Positions 1 to 7,432 of a stretch of 26,165 nucleotides of DNA are shown here, piece after piece. This DNA is from Clostridiales bacterium (GTDB taxonomy: Bacteria > Bacillota > Clostridia > Lachnospirales > Lachnospiraceae), in assembly GCA_019423835.1 (NCBI GenBank), contig JAHZAR010000015.1:1-26165 (forward strand), written 5' to 3'. The stretch's first letter is position 1. Each line of letters opens with the position of its first letter. The translations under genes and the position numbers were made by a program. The notes beneath the pieces are model-generated. The model was not told where the DNA came from. It made no database searches and saw only the letters and a list, made by a program, of their open reading frames with translations.

Positions 1-1
1 G

Positions 2-316
2 ATCACAAAGATTGAGATTGAGCAGATCCGGGGAGTCAAGTCAGATCATGCGGTGAACCGCCTGATAGAGTATAATCTGGTCTACGAGGTGGGCCGTCTG
101 GACGCCCCGGGGCGGCCGGCGCTGTTTGCCACCACGGAGGAGTTTCTGCGCAGGTTCGGCGTGGGAAGCATGGAGGAGCTGCCGGTGATTGATCCGCAGC
201 AGCTCGACGAGTTTAAGCTGGAGGTGGAGGAGGAACTCTCCATGAACCCCCAGGAGCTTCAGGCTGTGCTGGAAGCGGCAGCGTCATCCGCGCAGGAGGA
301 ACCGGGAGAGAAATAG
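2..316 (+). CDS. scpB: ScpB, segregation and condensation protein B (C-terminal part, 5' truncated)
   Basis: The frame is open from the first bases of the window, so the true start lies upstream; 104 residues of the C-terminal part are visible. ScpB is the winged-helix (kleisin-partner) subunit of the SMC-ScpA-ScpB condensin that organises and segregates the chromosome. The visible part carries the family block I-E-x-I-R-G-V-x-S-D, then E-V-G-R-x-D-A-P-G-R-P, then T-T-E-E-F-L-R-R-F-G, which is the second winged-helix domain of ScpB. After it comes a short acidic tail (D/E-rich, typical of clostridial ScpB). An in-frame GTG at 53 is internal and should not be taken as the start, because homology continues upstream of it. 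A terminator follows at 338-405. Assignment is secure from the motif block. Confidence 0.93.
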   Translation: MTKIEIEQIRGVKSDHAVNRLIEYNLVYEVGRLDAPGRPALFATTEEFLRRFGVGSMEELPVIDPQQLDEFKLEVEEELSMNPQELQAVLEAAASSAQEEPGEK

Positions 317-337
317 AAAGAGGCAGAGAAAAAGCAG

Positions 338-405
338 AAACAGAAACAGGAGCAGAATGCCTGCGAAAATGCGGAAACGGTATGACGCCCTGTTTCTGTT
401 TTTTT
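338..405 (+). terminator. Rho-independent terminator after scpB
   Basis: A 13-bp perfect stem (AAACAGAAACAGG at 338-350 pairing with CCTGTTTCTGTTT at 389-401) encloses a 38-nt loop and runs into seven T residues (399-405). The long loop contains a smaller hairpin (GCAG/CTGC, 352-364). Position 22 nt after the scpB stop fits transcription termination. Confidence 0.65.
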
Positions 406-444
406 GCGCAGAGGCCGTATCCGGTAATTTCTGTGCCGCAGAGA

Positions 445-490
445 GAGGCCGGATGGATACCTGGTTTTCAGATGGTGCGTATCCGGCCTC
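445..490. repeat. 10-bp perfect inverted repeat in the scpB-nrdD spacer
   Basis: GAGGCCGGAT (445-454) and ATCCGGCCTC (481-490) are perfect inverted repeats 26 nt apart. There is no T-run after the right arm, so it is not an ordinary terminator. A related direct copy, GTATCCGG, occurs at 417-424 and 479-486. The spacer (317-642) holds no credible gene: the small open frames here lack ribosome binding sites and overlap the hairpins. Confidence 0.5.
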
Positions 491-493
491 AGG

Positions 494-538
494 ACAGGAA
501 AAACAGCTCTTCCTGTATACAGAAAAAAGTTTTTTCTG
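494..538. repeat. Two adjacent short inverted repeats
   Basis: ACAGGAA (494-500) pairs with TTCCTGT (510-516), and immediately after it CAGAAAAAA (520-528) pairs with TTTTTTCTG (530-538) around a single central G. The second is a 19-bp near-perfect palindrome that would present an A-run/T-run on either strand, so it could help stop transcription from either side, but this is inference. Confidence 0.45.
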
Positions 539-599
539 CTTCTCCCGCTCAGGATAAGGCTTTGCGGCCTGTCAAGCACTTTTTGAAGGAAAATGGCTC

Positions 600-628
600 T
601 TGACTTCCTATAGGGCAGATGATACGAT
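600..628 (+). promoter_or_regulatory. Possible distal promoter of nrdDG
   Basis: TTGACT (600-605), 17-bp spacer, TACGAT (623-628). The -35 is good and the -10 is 4 of 6. It lies upstream of both NrdR-like boxes. It may be an alternative to the promoter at 658-687, which has the better -10. Confidence 0.35.
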
Positions 629-642
629 ATGGTTCAGGCGGA

Positions 643-658
643 ACACATGATATTGTGT
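643..658. promoter_or_regulatory. NrdR-box-like palindrome 1 (nrdD)
   Basis: ACACATGATATTGTGT matches the known NrdR box consensus (acaCwAtATaTwGtgt) at 14 of 16 positions by eye. NrdR is the ATP/dATP-sensing zinc-finger repressor of ribonucleotide reductase genes. The box ends at the putative -35 element at 658, as expected for a repressor site. Confidence 0.7.
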
Positions 659-687
659 TGTGAGCGATAAAACAGACTAAATATAGT
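658..687 (+). promoter_or_regulatory. Likely nrdDG promoter between the NrdR boxes
   Basis: TTGTGA (658-663), 18-bp spacer, TATAGT (682-687). The predicted start of transcription near 694 falls at the edge of the second NrdR-like box, so repressor bound to both boxes would bracket the promoter. Element matches are moderate, and the flanking boxes are the main support. Confidence 0.45.
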
Positions 688-694
688 TTATTGT

Positions 695-710
695 ATACAA
701 TATATTGTGC
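695..710. promoter_or_regulatory. NrdR-box-like palindrome 2 (nrdD)
   Basis: ATACAATATATTGTGC matches the NrdR consensus at 14 of 16 positions by eye. It starts 52 bp after the start of box 1. That is about five helical turns, so both boxes would face the same side of the DNA, but it is wider than the roughly three turns usually reported for NrdR box pairs. Confidence 0.7.
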
Positions 711-788
711 TGACAGCCGGCTTTGTCCGGCTCTTATATTCTGAGGAAAAGGCAGCACAGGGATCAGGATAGCAAGGAGGAAACGGGA

Positions 789-2921
789 ATGAAGTGCAGC
801 GAAATAAAAGTGATAAAGAAGGACGGGACCAGGGAGGATTTTAACGTTCAGAAGGTGGTAGTGGCAGTGAACAAGTCTGCCGAGCGGGCCATGATCCAGT
901 TCTCCCAGGCGGAGCTCAACTTTATCTGCCAGTTTGTGGAGGAGAAAGCAGAGGCCCTCGGGATTTCAGAGATTCCCATCGCCCAGATGCATAATCTCGT
1001 GGAGGGAGCTCTTGAGAGAGTCAATCCCCTTGTGGCCAAGAGCTACCGTGATTACCGCAACTATAAGCAGGACTTTGTACAGATGCTGGATGAGGTGTAC
1101 AAGAAGAGCCAGTCTATCATGTATATCGGCGACAAGGAAAATTCCAACACAGACAGCGCTCTGGTATCCACAAAGAGAAGCCTGATTTTCAACGAGCTGA
1201 ACAAAGAGCTCTATAAAAAGTTTTTCATGACCGTGGAGGAGCTTCAGGCCTGCCGCGACGGATATCTCTATATCCATGATATGTCTGCCCGCAGGGATAC
1301 GATGAACTGCTGTCTCTTTGATGTGAAGAGTGTGCTGACAGGGGGATTCGAGATGGGCAACCTCTGGTACAATGAGCCCAAGACTCTGGATGTGGCTTTC
1401 GACGTCATCGGAGATATCGTGCTGAGCGCGGCCAGCCAGCAGTACGGAGGCTTCACCGTTCCCAGCGTGGAGGAGATCCTGGCTCCCTATGCGGAGAAAT
1501 CCTATGCAAAATACATTGATAAGTATACGGGGCTCGGACTGGATGAGAAGAAGGCTGAAGAGGTGGCCTGGGCCGATGTCCAGAGAGATATGGAGCAGGG
1601 CTTCCAGGGCTGGGAATATAAGTTCAACTCCGTCTCCTCCAGCCGCGGAGACTATCCGTTTATTACCATGACAGCGGGAACCGGGAGAAGCCGCTTTGCA
1701 AAGATGGCCACCATCACCATGCTGGACGTGAGAAGAAAGGGACAGGGAAAGGAAGGACACAAAAAGCCGGTGCTGTTTCCGAAGCTGGTGTTCCTCTATG
1801 ATGAAAACCTGCACGGGCCGGGAAAGGAGCTGGAGGACGTATTTGAGGCGGGAATCCGCTGCTCCTCCAAGACTATGTACCCCGACTGGCTGTCCCTGAC
1901 CGGCGAGGGCTATATTGCCAGCATGTACAAAAAATACGGAAAGATTATCTCCCCCATGGGCTGCCGTGCCTTCCTCTCTCCCTGGTACGAGAGAGGCGGC
2001 ATGGAGCCGGCAGACGAGAACGATGTGCCGCGTTTTGTGGGGCGCTTTAACATTGGCGTCGTGAGCCTCCACCTTCCGATGATTCTCGCCAAGGCAAGAC
2101 AGGAGAGCCGCGACTTCTATGAGGTGCTGGACTATTATCTGGAGCTGATCCGAAAGATCCATATCCGCACCTACGCCTACCTGGGCGAGATGCGCGCCTC
2201 CACAAACCCGTTAGCCTACTGCGAGGGAGGCTTCTATGGCGGACATCTGGGCCTTCATGATAAAATTAAGCCTCTGTTAAAGACAGCAACGGCGTCCTTC
2301 GGAATCACCGCCTTCAATGAGCTTCAGGAGCTTTACAATGGAAAGTCACTGGTGGAGGACGGACAGTTTGCCCTGGAAGTGCTGCAGCACATTAATGACA
2401 AGGTGAACCAGTTTAAGAAGGAGGACAAAAACCTCTATGCGATCTATGCAACTCCCGCTGAGAATCTGTGCGGCTTACAGGTAAAGCAGTTTAGAAAGAA
2501 ATATGGAATTATCGAGAATGTCTCCGACAGGGAGTATGTGAGCAACGGCTTCCACTGCCATGTGACGGAGGATATTACCCCGATCCAGAAGCAGGATCTG
2601 GAGTACCGCTTCTGGGAGCTGTCAAACGGCGGTAAAATCCAGTATGTGAAATATCCGATTGCCTACAACACAGATGCCATCCGCACTCTGGTGCGCAGAG
2701 CCATGAAGATGGGCTTTTACGAGGGTGTGAACCTGTCCCTGTCCTACTGCGATGACTGCGGTCATGAGGAGTTAAATATGGATGTATGCCCCAAGTGCGG
2801 CAGCAGGAACCTCACAAAGATTGACAGGATGAACGGTTATCTGAGCTATTCCCGCGTCAAGGGCGATACAAGGCTTAATGATGCGAAGATGGCAGAGATT
2901 GCCGAGCGTAAATCCATGTAG
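789..2921 (+). CDS. nrdD: Anaerobic (class III) ribonucleoside-triphosphate reductase, NrdD
   Basis: This 710-residue enzyme reduces ribonucleoside triphosphates to deoxyribonucleotides using a glycyl radical. An N-terminal ATP-cone (V-I-K-K-D-G-T-R-E-D-F, first ~90 residues) is the allosteric domain. C174/C175 (M-N-C-C) and C392 (M-G-C-R-A-F-L) correspond to the active-site cysteines. A C-terminal zinc ribbon uses C654, C657, C667 and C670, followed by the radical glycine G683 in R-M-N-G-Y-L. The G-R-F-N-I-G-V-V segment keeps an Asn, as in formate-using E. coli/T4-type enzymes, so formate is the probable reductant (inference). The ATG at 789 is chosen because AAGGAGG sits 8 nt upstream; the frame extends back to a TTG at 723, but that overlaps the promoter region. 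nrdG follows, and NrdR-like boxes lie upstream. Confidence 0.95.
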   Translation: MKCSEIKVIKKDGTREDFNVQKVVVAVNKSAERAMIQFSQAELNFICQFVEEKAEALGISEIPIAQMHNLVEGALERVNPLVAKSYRDYRNYKQDFVQMLDEVYKKSQSIMYIGDKENSNTDSALVSTKRSLIFNELNKELYKKFFMTVEELQACRDGYLYIHDMSARRDTMNCCLFDVKSVLTGGFEMGNLWYNEPKTLDVAFDVIGDIVLSAASQQYGGFTVPSVEEILAPYAEKSYAKYIDKYTGLGLDEKKAEEVAWADVQRDMEQGFQGWEYKFNSVSSSRGDYPFITMTAGTGRSRFAKMATITMLDVRRKGQGKEGHKKPVLFPKLVFLYDENLHGPGKELEDVFEAGIRCSSKTMYPDWLSLTGEGYIASMYKKYGKIISPMGCRAFLSPWYERGGMEPADENDVPRFVGRFNIGVVSLHLPMILAKARQESRDFYEVLDYYLELIRKIHIRTYAYLGEMRASTNPLAYCEGGFYGGHLGLHDKIKPLLKTATASFGITAFNELQELYNGKSLVEDGQFALEVLQHINDKVNQFKKEDKNLYAIYATPAENLCGLQVKQFRKKYGIIENVSDREYVSNGFHCHVTEDITPIQKQDLEYRFWELSNGGKIQYVKYPIAYNTDAIRTLVRRAMKMGFYEGVNLSLSYCDDCGHEELNMDVCPKCGSRNLTKIDRMNGYLSYSRVKGDTRLNDAKMAEIAERKSM

Positions 2922-2928
2922 GGGCAGA

Positions 2929-2971
2929 TTTCCGAAGTCCCTGAAGTTTCTGTTTTGGGGCCTTCGGGAAA
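2929..2971 (+). repeat. Hairpin in the nrdD-nrdG gap
   Basis: TTTCCGAAG (2929-2937) can pair with CTTCGGGAAA (2962-2971), with one bulged G. There is no T-run, so it may be a processing or mRNA-stability element between nrdD and nrdG rather than a terminator. Confidence 0.35.
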
Positions 2972-3042
2972 GCAGACGGGCACAGACATATAAAGAGGAA
3001 AGACACATATAAGAGAAAGATAAAAGACAGAGGACAGATGCT

Positions 3043-3534
3043 ATGCGCTATCACAATATAACAAAGGATGACATGCTGAACGGAGACGGGCTTCGGGTGG
3101 TTCTCTGGGTGGCGGGCTGCTGCCATGGCTGCAAGGGCTGCCACAATCCGGTGACCTGGGATATCAAGGGCGGGCTGCCCTTTGACAGGGAGGCCAGGGC
3201 AGAGCTGTTTGCAGAGCTTGAAAAGCCGTATATTTCCGGTATAACCTTAAGCGGAGGAGATCCCCTTCACCCGGACAACCGGGAGGAAATCGGCAGGCTT
3301 ATGAAGGAGATCCGCGAGACATTTCCGGATAAGACTATCTGGCTTTACACAGGATATGACTGGGAGCAGGTGAGGGAGCTGCCGTACCTTGGATTCGCCG
3401 ATGTCCTGGTGGACGGAAGGTTTGTGGAGGAGCTGAAGAACGAGGATCTGTACTGGCGGGGAAGCTCAAACCAGAGAGTGATCGATGTGAAGAAATCTCT
3501 GGAGAGCGGAGAGGTTGTGCTCCACTGCCAGTAG
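3043..3534 (+). CDS. nrdG: Anaerobic RNR-activating protein NrdG (radical SAM)
   Basis: This 163-residue radical SAM enzyme generates the glycyl radical on NrdD using a [4Fe-4S] cluster and S-adenosylmethionine. The NrdG-type cluster motif CX3CX2C is present at C26, C30 and C33 (A-G-C-C-H-G-C-K-G-C), followed by the H-N-P-V-T-W block. The T-L-S-G-G-D-P-L stretch is the usual SAM-contacting GGE/GGD motif, and the D-V-L-V-D-G-R-F block is also typical of the family. Length matches short NrdG proteins (about 150-175 residues). It lies 121 nt after nrdD, with a weak GAGG ribosome site 8-12 nt upstream of the ATG. Co-transcription from the nrdD promoter is likely. The second NrdD at 7517 has no adjacent activase, so NrdG may serve both (inference). 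Confidence 0.95.
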   Translation: MRYHNITKDDMLNGDGLRVVLWVAGCCHGCKGCHNPVTWDIKGGLPFDREARAELFAELEKPYISGITLSGGDPLHPDNREEIGRLMKEIRETFPDKTIWLYTGYDWEQVRELPYLGFADVLVDGRFVEELKNEDLYWRGSSNQRVIDVKKSLESGEVVLHCQ

Positions 3535-3615
3535 GAGTGTACGAACCACTGGCACAGCAGAAAAGGACAGATTTGACAGGCAGCCGTTAAAAAGGGGAAA
3601 GAGGAGAGCGTTTTT

Positions 3616-4185
3616 ATGAGAAAAAATTTTGGTTCAAAGCCGTGGATGTATCCGATGCCGGTACTGATTATTGCCACCTACGGGGAGGACGGAACGCCGG
3701 ATGCCATGAATGCAGCCTGGGGAGGAATGGCAGATACCGACAAAATTTTTATCTGTCTGAGCGCAGAGCATAAGACGGTGAAGAATATCCTGGCCAACAA
3801 GGCTTTTACCGTCAGCATGGCAGATGAGAACCATCTGGTCTCCGCTGATTATGTCGGAATTGAATCAGGGAACAAGGTTCCGGATAAGCTGGAAAAGGCA
3901 GGTTTTCACGCTGTAAAACGTGAATTTGTAGAGGCACAGCTGATCGAAGAGCTGCCCATGGCTCTCGAATGCAGGCTTGTAAGCTACGACGAGGAGACAG
4001 AGCTGATGATCGGAGAGATTGTCAATGTCTGCGCAGACGAGAAAATTTTGGATGAAAATGGAAACATTGCTCCGGAAAAGCTGCGTCCGCTTACCTTTGA
4101 TCCGGTAAGCAATACCTACAGAAAGCTGGGAGAGAAGGCAGGAGATGCCTTTCGGGACGGGCTGAAGCTCAGGCAGCCTCAGTAA
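3616..4185 (+). CDS. Flavin reductase-like FMN-binding protein
   Basis: A 189-residue protein of the flavin reductase-like domain family (split-barrel FMN proteins, DIM6/NTAB-like). The N-terminal signature is P-M-P-V-L-I-I-A-T-Y, then D-A-M-N-A-A-W-G-G-M-A, then S-A-E-H-K-T-V-K-N-I, all in the order typical of the family. Such proteins bind FMN and pass electrons from NAD(P)H or ferredoxin to varied partners; the substrate here cannot be read from sequence. The ATG at 3616 has GAGGAG 10 nt upstream. It sits 81 nt after nrdG with no clear terminator between, so it may be in the nrdDG transcript and could supply electrons in anaerobic nucleotide metabolism, but that link is positional only. 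Confidence 0.85.
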   Translation: MRKNFGSKPWMYPMPVLIIATYGEDGTPDAMNAAWGGMADTDKIFICLSAEHKTVKNILANKAFTVSMADENHLVSADYVGIESGNKVPDKLEKAGFHAVKREFVEAQLIEELPMALECRLVSYDEETELMIGEIVNVCADEKILDENGNIAPEKLRPLTFDPVSNTYRKLGEKAGDAFRDGLKLRQPQ

Positions 4186-4378
4186 CGGAACGTGTGTCCG
4201 GAGGGGAAACGCAGGAGGAAGAGGGCAGAAAACAAAGAAGAAATATAGAAGAAAGCCAGTGCATATCAGAAACAGCAGGATATGGCCTGGCTTTTTCTGG
4301 ATTATGAGAAGGAAACAGGACCGGAGCCTTTGGCGGAAAACGGATGCCGGGGAGGCTGATTTTTGTCTCCGAAAACCC

Positions 4379-4407
4379 GTGACATTCTCCCGGCGGAATG
4401 GTAAAAT
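4379..4407 (+). promoter_or_regulatory. dut promoter
   Basis: GTGACA (4379-4384), 17-bp spacer, TAAAAT (4402-4407): one mismatch from each consensus hexamer at ideal spacing. Transcription would start near 4414, about 45 nt upstream of the dUTPase ATG. The rest of the 4186-4458 gap holds only an open frame without support. Confidence 0.65.
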
Positions 4408-4458
4408 AGCAGGGAAATCAGAACCAATGGAAATGAAAGAGAGGAATCAGGAAAACAG

Positions 4459-4890
4459 ATGAAGATCAGAATTAAATATTTTACGGACAAAATTGATAAA
4501 CTGTGTTATATAGATGGGAAATCCGACTGGATTGATCTGCGGGCTGCAGAAGATGTGGAGCTGAAGGCCGGTGAGTTTGCCCTGATCCCCCTCGGAGTGG
4601 CCATGGAGCTTCCAAAGGGCTATGAGGCCCATGTGGTGCCGAGGAGCAGCACCTTCAAGAATTTCGGTGTAATCCAGACCAATCATATGGGTGTGATCGA
4701 TGAATCCTACTGTGGAGATCAGGATCAGTGGTTTTTCCCGGCCTATGCCCTGAGGGACACGGTGATCCATGTCAATGACCGGATCTGCCAGTTCCGCATT
4801 ATGGAGCATCAGCCCGCCTTTTCCTTTGAGGAAACAGAAACCCTGGGCAATGAGAACAGAGGCGGACACGGAAGTACAGGGAAGAATTAA
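4459..4890 (+). CDS. dut: dUTP diphosphatase (trimeric dUTPase)
   Basis: A 143-residue enzyme hydrolysing dUTP to dUMP and pyrophosphate, keeping uracil out of DNA and feeding dTMP synthesis. All five motifs of trimeric dUTPases are visible in order: I-D-L-R-A-A (motif 1, near 25), P-R-S-S-T-F-K-N-F-G (motif 2, near 61), N-H-M-G-V-I-D-E-S-Y (motif 3, near 75, with the base-contacting Tyr), D-R-I-C-Q-F-R-I (motif 4, near 106) and R-G-G-H-G-S-T-G (motif 5, C-terminal). Motif 5 has His where most family members have Phe, so the uracil-stacking residue is slightly atypical. It lies downstream of the RNR genes, consistent with a DNA-precursor cluster, but has its own promoter. The TPR lipoprotein starts 32 nt later. 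Confidence 0.93.
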   Translation: MKIRIKYFTDKIDKLCYIDGKSDWIDLRAAEDVELKAGEFALIPLGVAMELPKGYEAHVVPRSSTFKNFGVIQTNHMGVIDESYCGDQDQWFFPAYALRDTVIHVNDRICQFRIMEHQPAFSFEETETLGNENRGGHGSTGKN

Positions 4891-4922
4891 GAAGCGCGAC
4901 GGCTTCGGAAGGTGAGGGGCAG

Positions 4923-5882
4923 ATGAGAGTTCAAAGACGGATCGGCTGGATATCTGCCGTGTCGGCAGCGGTTCTTATGATGTCCGGCTGCCAGGACTCA
5001 AAGGCCGCCAGGGATGCCAGGCTTGCGGGCATTGAGCAGATGAACCAGGGAAATTATGAGGAGGCCATCGCCTCCTTTGACCTGGCTTTAGACGAGGCGG
5101 ACGGGATTGTAAATGAATTTGAGCTGGATGTGTTGAAATACAGGGCAGAGGCTGAGTATATGACAGAGGATTTCACGGCAGCGGCTCATACCTATGGGAT
5201 TTTGGCGGATGTGGATGACGGAAAGCCGGAGTATTACTACTATCAGGCTGCTTCAGAAGCCATGGCGGGAAATCTCGACGGGGCAGTTGCGGCCTATGAG
5301 AGCGCTCTGGTTGATACCTCAGGCGTCGGGAAAAGTGACCCGGACAGGGGGAAAGAGGACAGCGGGGAAAAGACAGACCGGGAGAACGGCCGGGAAACAG
5401 ACAGCTCGCAGACGGAAGATACTCAGGCAGAGAACCGTCAGGAAGAGACGGAGGCCTCCGGCGATTTTTCCGCCCCGAAACAGAAGTCAATCAGGGAAGC
5501 ATCTCTCTCGGCTGAGGCGCAGGCAGGCCGCTCTCTGGCGCTGTCAGCCATCGGAAAGGCATATGAGGATCAGGGCCGGTATGAGGAAGCCATGGATTTT
5601 TATGAGAGCGCGGCTGACTCCGGCCTGACGGCGGATCTCTATAACCGGATGGGCCTGTGCATGATGGCAGCCGGACGCTATGACGATGCAGTCTCTTATT
5701 TTGAAACGGGAATGACGCTAAATGACGAGGTGAAAATGCCGGATTTAAAGTATAACGAGGCTGCTGCTTACGAGTATAAAGGGAATTTTGAAAAGGCCCT
5801 GGAGCTGTTCAATGACTGGGTTTCCGTTTATGGCTCCACCCCTGAGATAGAGAAAGAGATCGCCTTTCTGGAGAGCCGCTGA
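4923..5882 (+). CDS. TPR-repeat lipoprotein
   Basis: A 319-residue predicted lipoprotein. A basic N-terminus and hydrophobic stretch lead to a lipobox M-S-G-C with the lipidated Cys at 23, so the protein should be anchored on the outer face of the membrane. Tetratricopeptide-like helices occupy about 30-135 (N-Q-G-N-Y-E-E-A-I-A-S-F and similar) and about 200-315 (D-Q-G-R-Y-E-E-A-M-D-F-Y; A-G-R-Y-D-D-A-V-S-Y-F; K-G-N-F-E-K-A-L-E-L-F). Between them is a charged low-complexity linker (about 136-195, rich in E, D, K, Q, T). TPRs mediate protein-protein contacts, so a scaffold or assembly role at the envelope is likely, but no partner is visible. The start has a GAAGGTGAGG ribosome site just upstream. 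It may be read from the dut promoter. Confidence 0.85.
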   Translation: MRVQRRIGWISAVSAAVLMMSGCQDSKAARDARLAGIEQMNQGNYEEAIASFDLALDEADGIVNEFELDVLKYRAEAEYMTEDFTAAAHTYGILADVDDGKPEYYYYQAASEAMAGNLDGAVAAYESALVDTSGVGKSDPDRGKEDSGEKTDRENGRETDSSQTEDTQAENRQEETEASGDFSAPKQKSIREASLSAEAQAGRSLALSAIGKAYEDQGRYEEAMDFYESAADSGLTADLYNRMGLCMMAAGRYDDAVSYFETGMTLNDEVKMPDLKYNEAAAYEYKGNFEKALELFNDWVSVYGSTPEIEKEIAFLESR

Positions 5883-5908
5883 TCCAGGGGCGGGGAAGGC
5901 CAGGCATA

Positions 5909-5973
5909 GGAAAGACCAGAGACAGGAAAGATCAGGAAAATAAAAGATCAGGACAGGAAAGACCGGAGACAGG
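5909..5973 (+). repeat. Imperfect 18-bp direct repeat upstream of hflX
   Basis: GGAAAGACCAGAGACAGG (5909-5926) recurs with a single change at 5956-5973. The purine-rich stretch between also contains two copies of AAAGATCAGGA. The segment has a strong purine bias on the + strand. Its function is unknown and it may be simple slippage expansion. Confidence 0.5.
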
Positions 5974-5988
5974 CTGCCCTCCGGGCAG
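5974..5988 (+). promoter_or_regulatory. Tight hairpin just upstream of the hflX ribosome site
   Basis: CTGCCC (5974-5979), loop TCC, GGGCAG (5983-5988) is a perfect 6-bp GC-rich hairpin with no T-run. It ends 6 nt before the GGAG used by hflX, so it could affect translation initiation; this is inference. Confidence 0.4.
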
Positions 5989-6008
5989 CAGAATGGAGTA
6001 TGTTATTT

Positions 6009-7262
6009 ATGGCAGAGCTTTATGATATGAGGGAAGAGGCGGAGCGTGTCATTCTGGCGGCAGTCAGCACAGGTGACGGGGATGATACGGAGGAGTCAGT
6101 GGATGAGCTGGCGGAGCTTGTAAAGACAGCCGGGGCCACGGCCATTGACCGGATCATCCAGAACAGGGAACGGGTACACCCGGGAACCTATCTGGGCAAG
6201 GGAAAGATCGAGGAGGTGAGGGAGCGGGCGGCAGAGCTTCACGCTACAGGCATTGTCTGCGATGACGAGCTGAGCCCGGCTCAGCTTCGCAACCTGGAGG
6301 ATGCTCTTCAGATCAAGGTGATGGACAGAACCATGGTTATCCTGGATATTTTCGCGTCCCACGCGGTGACGCGGGAGGGGAAAATTCAGGTGGAGCTTGC
6401 CCAGCTTCGCTACCGGGCAGCCAGGCTTGTGGGACTGAGAAATTCTCTCTCAAGACTCGGCGGAGGAATCGGAACCAGGGGACCGGGAGAGAAAAAGCTG
6501 GAGGTGGACCGCCGTCTGATCCACGAGAGAATCGGGCAGCTCAAATCAGAGCTTGAGAATGTGAAGCGCCACAGGGAGGTGGCAAGGCAGCAGAGAGATC
6601 GGAACTGTACCATATCAGCCGCCATTGTGGGCTACACTAACGCGGGAAAATCTACCCTGTTAAACTATCTGACGGATGCGGGGATTCTGGCCCAGGACAT
6701 GCTGTTTGCCACCCTCGATCCGACTACGAGAACACTGGAGCTTCCCAGCGGACAGAAAATTCTTCTGACAGATACCGTGGGCTTTATCAGGAAGCTGCCC
6801 CATCACCTGATAGAGGCATTTAAGAGTACCCTTGAGGAGGCGCGCTACAGTGATATTATCCTGCATGTAGTGGATGTATCTAACCCGCAGATGGAGACCC
6901 AGATCCACATTGTGTATGAGACATTGAGACAGCTGGAAATCACGGATAAGACGGTGATCACGGTGTTTAATAAGATGGACCGCCTGACAGGGGATGTGAT
7001 CCTCAGGGATTTCCGCTCGGACTTCCAGGTGAAGATTTCGGCAAAGACCGGAGAAGGCATTCCGGCCCTTCTGGAGACACTGGAGGGAATTCTCCGCAGC
7101 CGCAAGGTGTATCTGGAAAAGGTGTTCCCCTACGCCCAGGCGGGAAAAATCCAGTCCATCCGCAGGTACGGGGAACTTCTGTCGGAAGAGTATACAGAAG
7201 AGGGAATCGCAGTGAAGGCATATGTGCCGGCTGAGATTTACGGGAGTATTCTGCAGGGCTGA
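6009..7262 (+). CDS. hflX: GTPase HflX
   Basis: A 417-residue ribosome-associated GTPase that splits stalled or stressed 70S ribosomes. The N-terminal HflX domain shows the glycine-rich segment L-G-G-G-I-G-T-R-G-P-G-E, followed by a coiled linker. The G domain has G1 G-Y-T-N-A-G-K-S-T at 208-216, G3 D-T-V-G-F from 255 and G4 N-K-M-D from 321. Length fits the family. Two in-frame ATGs exist, at 6000 and 6009. The second is chosen because GGAG (5995-5998) then sits 10 nt upstream, whereas for the first it would nearly touch the start codon. The C-terminal substrate-like domain is present and intact. It is preceded by a purine-rich repeat region and a hairpin. No clear terminator follows. Confidence 0.94.
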   Translation: MAELYDMREEAERVILAAVSTGDGDDTEESVDELAELVKTAGATAIDRIIQNRERVHPGTYLGKGKIEEVRERAAELHATGIVCDDELSPAQLRNLEDALQIKVMDRTMVILDIFASHAVTREGKIQVELAQLRYRAARLVGLRNSLSRLGGGIGTRGPGEKKLEVDRRLIHERIGQLKSELENVKRHREVARQQRDRNCTISAAIVGYTNAGKSTLLNYLTDAGILAQDMLFATLDPTTRTLELPSGQKILLTDTVGFIRKLPHHLIEAFKSTLEEARYSDIILHVVDVSNPQMETQIHIVYETLRQLEITDKTVITVFNKMDRLTGDVILRDFRSDFQVKISAKTGEGIPALLETLEGILRSRKVYLEKVFPYAQAGKIQSIRRYGELLSEEYTEEGIAVKAYVPAEIYGSILQG

Positions 7263-7402
7263 CAGAAACGCCGCCCCGGACAGCTTTGACATTCGGGCGT
7301 ACAGGCGCAAAGAGAAGAGAAATCAGGCGGCTGAGACAGAGACTGCCGGAAGGGCAGAGCGCACGGATATACAAAAAAATAGAGAGAGAAACAGGCGAAA
7401 AA

Positions 7403-7418
7403 GCACAATATCTTGTTT
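7403..7418. promoter_or_regulatory. NrdR-box-like site 1 (second nrdD)
   Basis: GCACAATATCTTGTTT matches the NrdR consensus at 13 of 16 positions by eye. It begins 30 bp upstream of a weaker second site, which is close to the usual paired-box spacing. Confidence 0.6.
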
Positions 7419-7432
7419 TTATTAAAAACATT

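Noticed and set aside
966..2162. 398-codon open frame on the minus strand within nrdD
   Set aside because: Wholly antisense to a well-supported class III RNR; His/Leu/Val/Gln-rich composition typical of a shadow frame, no ribosome site or motif.
4259..4462. 67-codon frame between the flavin reductase gene and dut
   Set aside because: It overlaps the dut promoter and ribosome-site region, has no ribosome binding site of its own and no recognisable motif.
5194..5628. Alternative + frame inside the TPR lipoprotein, Arg-rich
   Set aside because: Out of frame with a lipoprotein having a lipobox and TPR helices; the Arg-rich composition reflects frame-shifted reading of the acidic linker.
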